This document shows, in pieces, positions 24,011 to 64,000 of a stretch of 64,000 bases of DNA. Both the position numbers and the translations under genes were made by a program. Below the pieces are notes generated by a model. It had not been told where the DNA came from and made no database searches. It saw nothing but the letters and a program-made list of their open reading frames with translations. Origin of the DNA: Nereocystis luetkeana (taxonomy: Eukaryota; Sar; Phaeophyceae; Laminariales; Laminariaceae); assembly GCA_031213475.1 (NCBI GenBank), contig JARUPZ010000004.1, forward strand, positions 2,381,501-2,445,500, in the 5' to 3' direction. Position 1 is the first letter of the stretch. Each line of letters starts with the position of its first letter.

Positions 24011-24207
24011 TTTTGTGTTGTGCTTGCAGTCCCGGTGGGTCTGGTTTTTGAACGGTTGTTTGCATGGTGTCTGTGTCTGGTCTATGTGGCATTAGTGTGG
24101 GAAGGGACAGTCTGTTCATTGCATGTCTACAGATCGATTTATTCTCGTTGCGTAGTAGTGTCTGGTGGCTTGCTTTACGGCGGCGTCGTCGCCACTCGAC
24201 GCCAACC

Positions 24208-24245
24208 GGGGGGGGGGGGGGGGGGGGGGAGGGGGTGGGGTGGGG
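24208..24245 (+). repeat. Poly(G) tract
   Basis: G run broken by single A and T bases. Confidence 0.8.
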
Positions 24246-24404
24246 TGCTATAATATGTGACCACGGATCTGAATCCCGATTCCGAAAAGGAAGGGACTGG
24301 AGACTGGAAAAGCACGGCGGAGGCATTACTGCTCTGATACCACTGCCACTACCTGTACGATGGGAGGGAGGGGAAATGAACAAGAAACTAAATGTCTGTG
24401 TGAG

Positions 24405-24560
24405 TTTTCTTCACGTTGAACCGCTCGTTTTACAGTAAATCACCCCTTGACACTGGGTGTGCTGGATGTCGACGGGTAAAAATAACGGGCACTGGGGTGT
24501 GTCTGAATGCCGACGGGCGGCAAGAGCGGTGTAGCCCGAAGATAACACACACCCAACGGC
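24405..24560. repeat. R2 repeat fragments, rearranged
   Basis: Pieces of R2 in both orientations: TTCTTCACGTTGAACCG forward, and TGTGCTGGATGTCGACGGG reversed and partly duplicated as TGTCTGAATGCCGACGGGC. Confidence 0.5.
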
Positions 24561-24789
24561 ATCACAATCATGTACCACGGGTTTACGTCTACTGCTGGTA
24601 CCATACGTAACTCTTCCTCTGTCTCTGTCGCTCTCGCTCTCTGTTGCTCTCGCTCTCGGTTGCCCGTTCCCCGCCTTTGTTGCTGCTACCGCTCTGCCTC
24701 TCTCTCTGCCAACGCTGGTCGATCGAACAAACACGTTTGTTGTCAGAGCGCTTTGCCGGAAGGATCGCACCACCCCGAGCAGGCGCGCC

Positions 24790-24942
24790 ACCTACCTCAC
24801 GCGTTCAAGCGGGCGTCGACACGTGAACTAGTGAACACGTGAACACCCACCATCACGAACACAACGCCACCAACTTAACACCACCGACACAACACCACCG
24901 AAACCAACACCAACACCAACACCAACAAAAACGGCTGCGGCC
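24790..24942 (+). promoter_or_regulatory. Probable 5' UTR and start context of the GH81 gene
   Basis: A CA/CCA-rich leader with repeated ACCAACACCAACACCAAC precedes the ATG in a good context (GCGGCCATGG). Such A/C-rich, unstructured leaders are common in highly translated eukaryotic mRNAs. The transcription start is not determinable, and no TATA box is obvious in the CT-rich sequence at 24,610-24,720. Confidence 0.4.
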
Positions 24943-56370
<31,428 letters not shown>

Positions 56371-56394
56371 GTGAGCGGCGAGATAGGTTTCGAC

Positions 56395-57540
56395 TCCGGA
56401 TCCGGATACGGTACCACATCCGATTCCCCAACGCTTCCGGTTTAAACTCCGGCTACAGAGCCGGTTCCGGATCCGGTTCTTACTATAACTAATCCCTATC
56501 CGATTCCAATTTGGCTCCATTTCCGGTTCCGGTTCCCACGCTGGCTCAGCTGTCTGTTCCCGTAGCGATGGGGGGGGGTTCAACTCGGGTTTCGGATCCG
56601 GTTCCGAATCTAGATTCAATTCCGGATCCGAAATCTGGTTTTAATTTCCGGCTCCGAATCTGGTTTTGATTCCGGCCTCCAATTTTGATTCCACTTTTAA
56701 AACCATAAGCCGGTTTCCAGCCCCGGTTCCAATTCTGCTTCCATTTCGGTTCCAGGTCCCACAGCGGCTCATTTTTCTATCCCCTTTTCAATTCCGGACG
56801 CTCCGACTCGTGGGTTCCAACTCCGGCTCCAGTTCCAGTTCCTACAAAACCTCCAACTGACGTACCAGACGAGGATCCATTTCCGTTTCCGACTGCAAAT
56901 CCGATTCGAATGCCGATAACAGCCATTCCAACTCCGGTTCTAAACCCGATTCCATTCCCAACTCCCATGGTTCCGATTCCCAAGCAGACCCGATTCTGAC
57001 TATGGTTCCGATTACAGACCCATTTTCAGTGCTTCCAGTTCCGAGTCGAAGTATGATTCCAATTCCGAATCGAACTATGATTCCAATTCTGATTCCTTTT
57101 CCGCTCCCAGGTATAATTTCGATTCCAATTTTTCCAGTTCCCCATCCGTTTTGTTTTCCAGCGCCGAATCCAATTCCGATTCTGATTCCGATCGCGATAA
57201 TTTGTCGGGCAGTTGTCGGGTATATAGCGGGGTCGGGAAGATGATGGCCGTGCCGTGCTTCGGAACGGCCGAGTGAGAAAAAAGAAGGAATTCAATGCTT
57301 GGAATTCCGAATTCAGTTCGGGATCCATTTCCGGTCCCAAATCCGGGTGCGGTTCCCGACTCCGAATCATTCTCGGTAGATTCGTCGCATGGTACGTCGG
57401 GGGTAAGGTTGATGTCCGTATGCCGTGCCCAGGAGCGATCGATCGAGCCAATCGGAGTTCCAAAGTTTGCAATTCCCAATATTTTTCCGAATCCTCGGAA
57501 GTGGGTTTCGACTCCGAAAAAAATGTCGGACGAGTTGTCG
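56395..57540 (+). repeat. Degenerate hexamer array (GGTTCC/GATTCC)
   Basis: About 1.1 kb of imperfect TCCGGT, TCCGAT and TTCCAA units with a roughly 6-bp beat. It yields plus-strand IPIPNRT-like and minus-strand NRNQNWN-like shadow frames. Lies in the intron after the CBM6-2 N-terminal exon. Confidence 0.8.
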
Positions 57541-58200
57541 CACGGTACTTCGGGGAGACGACATGATGACCGCATGTTGCCTTGGTCCGGAGCGATCGGG
57601 CTAGCGATCCATGAAGATTCTCCGATGCGACTAAGTTTGTTAGTTCCAGCTTTGATGTCTGCGCCCCCAGGCTACCGCCCGCTAGTGGTTGGTACAACTG
57701 CGTCGTGTTTTTGTGTTGATGTTCGTTTTTTTTTCGTGGCTGGGCATTTGAAAGTCTACTACTGCAGTAGTAGTAGCGACGTTTGTTAGCTGGTGCTGCT
57801 GCGGCTGCTCTGGCTGTAAGACGTATGTATGCTGGCTGGACTTTTGTAGCCTGCTACGTGCGTGTAGTCAGCGAGCAGCACGTAGCGGCGTATGATACCC
57901 CACTCTGTGCGAAATTATGGTAGCCTTTTGCACGAAATATTAATGTACAGCCGTTGATTTACACTTCGGTACACAAAGTGGTACTTATATACTTAGACCT
58001 CTCGTGCTTTGTGTCTGCGGACAGTAACTCAGCTACATCGTAGGGTAAAAATGAATGTCAGAAGGCATCTACTTCGAGCTACAGTCGGTACTGTGCGCAC
58101 TCACAGGTGTCAATTCAGTTATCGTTCATCATAGCAGGAGATGACGTGTTCGACGACATACACAACGACAACTACCGCTGATCCGGGTTTCTCCAAAGCC
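57541..58200. other. Gene-free stretch
   Basis: No recognised coding sequence; short CTG/GTAGTAG patches only. Confidence 0.4.
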
Positions 58201-58214
58201 TGCCTTGAGGTCGG

Positions 58215-58475
58215 GGGGGGGGGGGGGGGGGGGGGGGGGTGTTCGATAGGAGATATGTACTCGATATCAGCATGACCGTAGTCGCATGACCATAGACCCT
58301 CGCATCCCTACAATGCCGGGACGGAGCATGTCGGGTTTTCGCCGACCAGGTAGACATTGATTGCCTGCACCAAGCGCGAAGCGCCGTGAGATGTCCGGCG
58401 AGTCGCGTGAGGCTGAGCTGCATCCTACTAAGAACCGCTTGTGAGGCGGCTCTTGCATATTGGGGGGGGGGGGGG
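58215..58475 (-). repeat. Family D repeat, copy 7, with G runs at both ends
   Basis: Starts in a G run, then GTGTTCGATAGGAGATATGT, GACCCTCGCATCCCTACAAT, AGCGCGAAGCGCCGTGAGAT, GAACCGCTTGTGAGGCGGCT and a second G run at 58,460. Confidence 0.75.
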
Positions 58476-58569
58476 GGCACACTAACGAAACCGTTGGCGA
58501 CTTTGGGAAGATGACCTCGACGACATGTTTTCCATAAGCGCATGCGTCGTTCGTCGCTGTTGCATTTGC

Positions 58570-58925
58570 ACCTTGCCTAGGGGGTGTGGTATATTATCCC
58601 CCCGTGCTGGTAGGGGGGGGGGTGTTTTTCATTTCCCGTGGATAGGGGGGGGTGTTACTTTATAACTCGTGTCATAAGGGGGTGTGCTATTTTATCGCCC
58701 GTGTGACAGGGGGGGGTGTCTTCTTATCATCCATGTGATAGGGGGGGTGTTATCTTATCACCCGTTTGATATGGGGTGTGTTATCGTATCATCCGTGTGG
58801 TAGGGGGGGTATTATCGTATCACCCGTGTGATGTGGGGGGGTGTTACATTATCACCCGTCGGACAGGGTGTGTGTTTTCTCAACACCCGTGTACTGAGGG
58901 GTGTGTTACGCTATCACCCCCTGTG
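58570..58925 (+). repeat. ~33-bp minisatellite (GGGTGTTATCTTATCACCCG)
   Basis: About ten units of a G-run followed by TGTTATCTTATCACCCGTG and TGATAG, each with a small internal inverted repeat (GGGTGATA/TATCACCC). Confidence 0.85.
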
Positions 58926-59446
58926 ATGATAGCACATTCGGGGTAATCTACTGGGATGGAACTCAAAATTGTGGAAGCAGGGAGGTGGGTTTCACCTCCA
59001 TGCTTAGTTTGTGCGGTACAGGAGGCCGGGGTGTGTGCAAAGCCCAAGCTCTCTTGTGCGAGTATTTAGTCCCGATAAACTGTGCCAGTAGTGAGCGATG
59101 GCGAATGCTGTGCATGCCGTGCATCATCCCCCGGTGGCAAACGTGCTGCGTTTGAACATGAGGTGTGCGAGCGCGAAGCTCGATCCTTTTTTTTTCTAGT
59201 TGTTTTCAGAAAAAAAAGGTCTTCATTTCATACAATTATGGCCTGAAATATATATATATATATATGGTATATATATAGTTATATATAATATATACCATGG
59301 TATCTCTATATATCCCTCGTTTTAGAAGGGGGGAAAAAATGTTTTCATACTTCGACCCGTAATTATATAGTCGTGACCCGGAGGCATGCATCCAACCGTG
59401 TGCGTTATTTTTCCACGGAGGTGTCATGAACGCAACGCACAGTCGC

Positions 59447-59488
59447 GAGCCGGCGGGCGGGCGGGCGGGCGGGCGGGGGGGGGGGTGT
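59447..59488 (+). repeat. (GGGC)n microsatellite
   Basis: Repeated GGCGGGCGGGC units running into a G run. Confidence 0.85.
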
Positions 59489-59734
59489 ACCCTAGTATGT
59501 GCGAAGCCTGGCCTGCTTTGGTTATGACTTTCAGGTTGTCGGGGGGGGTTGTGGAGGGCGAGTTATTTCCAACACTCTGAGGGTTCGAGAGTGTATGTAG
59601 ACACACGGGTGATAGCACCAAAGCTATCAGTACTTCAGTCGCTCTCCATCGAAAAAGGGTAAAAAAAAACAAAGCTCTCACCCTCATCGGTTAAGAGTCG
59701 GAAAAATAGCATTCCTAGGAAATTGCTTTCGCTG

Positions 59735-59760
59735 CTGCTGCTGCTGCTGCTGCTGCTTTT
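59735..59760 (+). repeat. (CTG)n microsatellite
   Basis: Eight CTG units. Confidence 0.85.
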
Positions 59761-60554
59761 TTGTTCTTGTTGGATGTTTTTTCGCCACGTGAACAGCATA
59801 CAGAACATCATAGGGTAGCAGCCTCTTTCAAGAGGCCCGAACACAGTGCATTGAGTTAGTGAAGGCCCCTTATAAAGGTACCGCGCACCTTATCAGAGGA
59901 GATGGTACCGGCCCCTCTTTTCGGTCAGTGTTTGTCACAAATGGTGGGCACAAAAGTGTGCCATCTCAATACCGGCGCCGTTTCCGTTTCTCCTCATCGC
60001 GGGTTTCCTAAAAAAATCGCGGCGTCTTAGAAGGGGCTGGTTACCTACAGTACACCCGCGCAGAAATGCAATTGTGTCGGGCCCCTGGGCTCTCGGCCCT
60101 TCAAATTCTCGTTTTTGTCTCGAAGCCTCTCGTCGTATCAAGTTTTGTTCAAGATCTCCCTTATAGCAATATCGCTGGGGGTTTTTTCGACGGTGTACTC
60201 GAGCAGTGGCAACTATTTGCGTTAACCACTTCCGAACAAATGACACTTGTCTGTTGCTGCGTCTTACGCGGCTGGAAGGGTCGGCGGGGGTATGCACTCA
60301 TGTCGTCTATGGCCTTCGTTGTACGGCCATACGGGAAAGGGCCAGAGGGGGGGGAAGGGGGGGGGAGGCGTATTTTATTTGGGAGGGGGGGGGGAGGCAG
60401 ACGTTCTCTTGTTTTTTTTTGGGGGGGGAGGCAAAGTTTGTTTTTCGCTTCAGGTGTTAAATGTCCGAATGAGCCAATCACGATCAATAGAGAAAACGTT
60501 GTGGGATGGTTTTGGCGGGTAAAGAAGCGCCGGGTGGCGGGGGGGAGCGGGTGC

Positions 60555-60680
60555 CGGGTGTACATATCGTCATGCATGATTGTAGTCGTATCACCATAGA
60601 CCCTCGCATCCCTAGAAGGCCGGGACGGAGCACGTCGGGTTTCCACCGGCCAAGCGGGGGGGAGGGGGGGGGGGGGGGTT
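60555..60680 (-). repeat. Family D repeat, copy 8
   Basis: CATATCGTCATGCATGATTG, GACCCTCGCATCCCTAGAAG, CGGGACGGAGCACGTCGGGT, then a G run. Confidence 0.65.
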
Positions 60681-60829
60681 GCTGTGGGATAGCAAACCTA
60701 AATATTTCAGTTTCTGTGCTGTCAGTAGCTGTCGGGTATGGTAGTTCTCACCCCGAGGGCGGATCAGATAGATCGTTTATTCCCACTTGACGAAGTCGAT
60801 CTTTGCTGGATGGTCTGTTCCCGATCCTC

Positions 60830-61060
60830 TAAAAATATAGTACTAGTTCAAGTTGCCGGGTGAGATCCTGTGTCATCTGCATGATCTGTTAGCAAACGTT
60901 GCCCGGGTTGGATGATCTGTACTGTACAGATGATATGTACTGTTCTGATGATATGTGCTGTACAGATCCTGCACAACCTCTCACAACGGCCGTTGACGAA
61001 CTTGACCATCTACTGTAGATGATCTATCTGTAGACGGATAAATCATGAACTGTACTAGGT
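60830..61060. repeat. Dispersed repeat F, second copy
   Basis: TACAGATCCTGCACAACCTC, TCACAACGGCCGTTGACGAA and TAGATGATCTATCTGTAGAC correspond to the 48.9-kb copy. Confidence 0.6.
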
Positions 61061-61309
61061 GTGCTTGTATTTCTAATCCTTACGTTCAAAATTATCCTAC
61101 GACTCCTATTTTTTTCAAATGACAAGTACAATCGACTCTGTGAGATCAAGGGCGTTTTTAGCAAGCTGTGTGACTTATATGGATATGATGCCTGTTTTTT
61201 TTCTCCTTTTTTTTTTGTTTGCGGATCTGGTGCCGTCTTTTCTTTCGCGGAAATAAAGTATGCGGCCTGACCGCGGTTTGTCGAGTGGCGTGACCGGAAT
61301 GACGGCAAC

Positions 61310-61365
61310 CAGGTGACGTGACGGACGTGACGGACGTGACGGACGTGACCGACGTGACGGCTACA
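61310..61365 (+). repeat. (GTGACGGAC)n microsatellite
   Basis: About five 9-bp units, followed at 61,415-61,560 by a degenerate GGGTCGGG/GACCCG-rich stretch. Confidence 0.8.
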
Positions 61366-62116
61366 CCTGGGGAAACCACGATTTTTCCAAGTTTCTTCGC
61401 AGGTCATGACCCCAACCCGCGGGTCGGGTCAGAAGCATTTACGAGATCTCACGGGTTGGGCTGGGTCGGGCCGGATCGGGTCAGGAGCTTTTCAAACTCT
61501 CACAGATCGGGTCCGACCTGAACCGACCCGACCCGCGAGGTTTGACCCGGCTCTGGAACAGCCCCGGTGTTGTCTCCGTTTTGTTTTTTAAAGTACCTGT
61601 ACTACAATAGAACCAAAACGAAAGCCTCGTAATATATTTTAAAAAAATGCCGATTTGTTTTTCTAACCCATGGGGTTTTCACATATGTCGGGCAGAGGCT
61701 TTACTTGGGAGGGGGGGAGGGGTAGGGGATGCGTGCGGTCACTGGACGGCTAACGAACGGATGACGTGGCCGCCGTCACCTGGTGACCGGTACCCGTCCG
61801 TCACCGTCACCCCCCCCCCGTCTGTGTCGCGGAAGGCTTGACGGCATCTCCGAGATGAGCGTGAAGAAATGTTGAAAATTTTTCACTCTCGTCGAGGAGA
61901 TCATCGACAGATCATTCCCACGTCATGCTATAGATTTTTCGAAGGCCGACCCATTCCCGAATCTGTGTATATATATGAGCTGTCTAGCTCATTGTCGGGT
62001 GGGATCCGTATAAGTTTGAATGATCTATACACGTACGGCGTATTTCCTTGGTGGGATCTGTACTACTCGTATGCATGTCCTGCACAGCAATTCATAACGG
62101 TGGGTGAGAATCTAGA

Positions 62117-62267
62117 TGATCTATATGATCTGTAGATGATCTATCCGATCTGTAGATGATCTATCCGATCTGTAGATGATCTATCCGATCTGTAGATGAT
62201 CTATCCGATCTGTAGATGATCTGTCCGATCTGTAGATGATCTATCCGATCTGTAGATGATCTATCCC
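62117..62267 (+). repeat. 20-bp tandem repeat (GATCTGTAGATGATCTATCC)
   Basis: Seven to eight nearly identical 20-bp units. The core is the complement of the GATCATCTACAGATC motif found at 40.2, 48.7, 52.4 and 60.9 kb. Confidence 0.9.
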
Positions 62268-62523
62268 ACGTGTGCAAGGAAGTTTTGGTAGGTCGCGGAG
62301 GCCGGTGGGTGAGATTTGTTGACGGCAGTCCAGCAGACATAGCGCTTCCTCCAGAAGCCTCCTAACCCAAAGCAGCCGATTCAATCCCCACCCAAAATCA
62401 CCTGAGGTCTGGTACAACCAAAATTCGGAACGGCTCGACCCTTAAAAACACCATACACCATAAATCGGTACACCGATGGTTCCTGACAGCCGCCTCTCGG
62501 TATACCGACGGAACACGTCTGTC

Positions 62524-62690
62524 AATAACAATGCCGAAGTCTATAACACCACGGGATGTACCTAGTCTACAAGTGCAGACTAATATTACGGGGGACCATA
62601 GTTAATAGGACCTATGGTACACACAAATAACAATGCCGAAGTCTATAACACCACGGGATGTACCTAGTCTACAAGTGCAGACTAATATTA
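62524..62690 (-). mobile_element. Truncated TA-MITE M between 65-bp direct duplications
   Basis: 65 bp (62,524-62,588) are repeated at 62,626-62,690. Between them lie 37 bp of a MITE left end (CGGGGGACCATAGTTAATAG and GACCTATGGTACACAC). The duplication is far longer than a normal TA target site. Confidence 0.85.
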
Positions 62691-63114
62691 ATAGCAGCCT
62701 CGATTTGTTTTTGTCACTGTAGGATAGCATAGCCCCTTCGTTTAGCTACTGTTGAAGCCATCGCGCTTTGCCCTTCGACATATTGTCACGCTCAGCTCTT
62801 GATGTCAGGTACCTAATAAGAACGACCTATATTGGGCTACGTTGATATATACTGGGGTTACGGTTATTAAAAGTTATATCCGTATCGTGTATCGTACACA
62901 TCTGTCAACATAATACACTTCGGTAAACAAAAACCTGGCAGCTATCATTCACGTAATAATAGCAAACAGACTCAGCCACAGCAGCAACAAGCGTGTGTCG
63001 AATAAGTCGCCAATTCCTCTAGCTCGTGCGCTCGCGGCTGAGTCACAAGACACCAGGCACTAACCAACAACCACAGATAGCAAGAAGCGGAAGGCGGCGG
63101 GGGGGTACTCGATA

Positions 63115-63205
63115 CGCTGCATGGCCCCCGGTTGTCCAACTGGTAGCCACGGAGCCTTTTGGGCCGGATGTCGAGGGTTCGATTCTCCCCATCATGGAGG
63201 TTTCT
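63115..63205 (+). other. tRNA-like sequence, probably SINE-derived
   Basis: A-box-like TGTCCAACTGGTAG and B-box-like GGGTTCGATTCTCC are 39 bp apart, as in tRNAs. The acceptor and D stems do not pair properly, so a functional tRNA is unlikely. It may be the head of a second tRNA-derived SINE. Confidence 0.35.
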
Positions 63206-63444
63206 ATTCTCAAATGACACCGACTGTCGAGAGCGCATAGTATAGAATGGGTAAGCAAAATTCGACGAGAGTTGACGAGGGAAGAAAATGCTGAAATCTT
63301 CTCGCGATAAAAATGCAAAGCAATAACCGTAGTGGGGGAGGAGGGAGAGGAGCCTAGTTTGTGACCCCGGATTTCAGTTACGACTAGGGAGGGAGAAAGA
63401 TGGAAGTGCGAAGATAATGAATGGGATGGACAAAAAAAAAAAAA

Positions 63445-63675
63445 AAAATGGCTGTAGTCGTATGACCATACGTAGACCTTCGCATCCCTATGATACCATG
63501 CCGGGACGGAGCACGTCGGGTTTTCATTCAAGTTAGGGGGGGGAGTGTACTCGATATCATGCATAGCCCGTCATCGTATGATCACAGACCTCACATCCCG
63601 TCAATGTGACGCAGCACGTCGAGTTTTCACCGACCAGACAGACTTTCCTTTCACCAAGCGCGTTGGGGGGGGGGA
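63445..63675 (-). repeat. Family D repeat, copy 9 (two partial copies)
   Basis: GACCTTCGCATCCCTATGAT and CGGGACGGAGCACGTCGGGT, then GGAGTGTACTCGATATCATG starts a second partial copy ending in a G run at 63,665. Confidence 0.65.
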
Positions 63676-63777
63676 GGCACAACAAGGCCAACCACCCATG
63701 AATTCCAGTCCATTCCGCAACTCCTCTGGTCTCTGGATCATACATACTTGAAGAGAGGCCACTGCCGATTAATACTT

Positions 63778-63855
63778 TGAAAGCTGCAGTTTCATTATGG
63801 GGACAAACCAGTCAAATTTCAAGTAATATGTCCCCAAAACGGGACTGCGCTACGA
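63778..63855. mobile_element. Palindromic MITE family P, short
   Basis: GCTGCAGTTTCATTATGGGG and CCAAAACGGGACTGCGC arms, outer ends lost. Followed by a TACCTGGTA micro-insert near 63,874. Confidence 0.7.
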
Positions 63856-63923
63856 ATTTACGATGCCACCCTGGTACCTGGTATATATATAAAAAACTTA
63901 GACGTAGTGGTTTGTACCCGGCC

Positions 63924-64000
63924 CTTTTAGAAGCGCAGTCCCATTTTGGGTACAAACCACTCAAACTCTAAGTATTATTCCCCGAAACGGGGCTGCGGTC
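63924..64000. mobile_element. Palindromic MITE family P, cut by window end
   Basis: CCCTTTTAGAAGCGCAGTCC left arm and CGAAACGGGGCTGCGGTC right arm. Confidence 0.75.

Noticed and set aside
62117..62267. Possible CRISPR-like array
   Set aside because: Units are contiguous 20-bp tandem repeats without unique spacers, in a eukaryotic intron-rich setting.
63115..63205. Functional tRNA gene
   Set aside because: A and B boxes are present, but the acceptor, D and T stems do not pair well; more likely a SINE head or pseudo-tRNA.

Overview
This is a repeat-rich nuclear window from an intron-rich eukaryote, most likely a brown alga (Phaeophyceae) or a close stramenopile relative. That placement is an inference. 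It rests on a large multi-exon secreted GH81 beta-1,3-glucanase (laminarin-type substrate) with downstream CBM6 carbohydrate-binding exons, a tyrosinase-like gene relic, GC-rich exons in AT-richer introns, and no bacterial-style gene packing. No rRNA gene, convincing functional tRNA, CRISPR array or operon is visible.

Layout. 0-1.1 kb: a repeat whose two copies lie 989 bp apart, perhaps retroelement-derived. 1.7-2.85 kb (minus): a decayed tyrosinase pseudogene with two in-frame stops and two frameshifts, cut off before its second copper site. 3-14.3 kb: no gene recognised; several dispersed repeats, a tRNA-derived SINE and terminal-inverted-repeat MITEs. 14.35-23.3 kb: an old, frameshifted LINE on the minus strand, split by a young 4.17-kb element with two 858-bp terminal direct repeats that look identical. 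23.5-24.4 kb: minisatellite and old repeats. 24.94-56.37 kb (plus): one very large gene. Fifteen GH81 exons (655 codons) run cleanly to 49.85 kb. A 100-N assembly gap at 50.68-50.78 kb probably hides one or more exons. The last GH81 exon, a Pro/Thr linker, a first CBM6 module and the start of a second CBM6 follow to 56.37 kb. 56.4-64 kb: simple and dispersed repeats; the rest of the second CBM6 is not found.

The gene's introns hold about 27 copies of one near-palindromic ~110-bp MITE (TA target sites), eight copies of a second palindromic MITE (TTAA target sites, piggyBac-like), SINEs and many minisatellites. Across the window TA dinucleotides are interrupted by a micro-insertion that turns TA into TACCWGGTA. 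Copy-to-copy comparison inside the MITEs shows these to be real insertions. They look like excision footprints of an unseen Tc1/mariner-type transposon, and this is the strongest candidate for something undescribed. Other notable signals are a ladder of decaying duplicates of the catalytic GH81 exon 12, a consistent +1 homopolymer frameshift pattern confined to the exons right of the assembly gap, and two unrelated repeat families that share a GAGTACRC plus poly(C) end.
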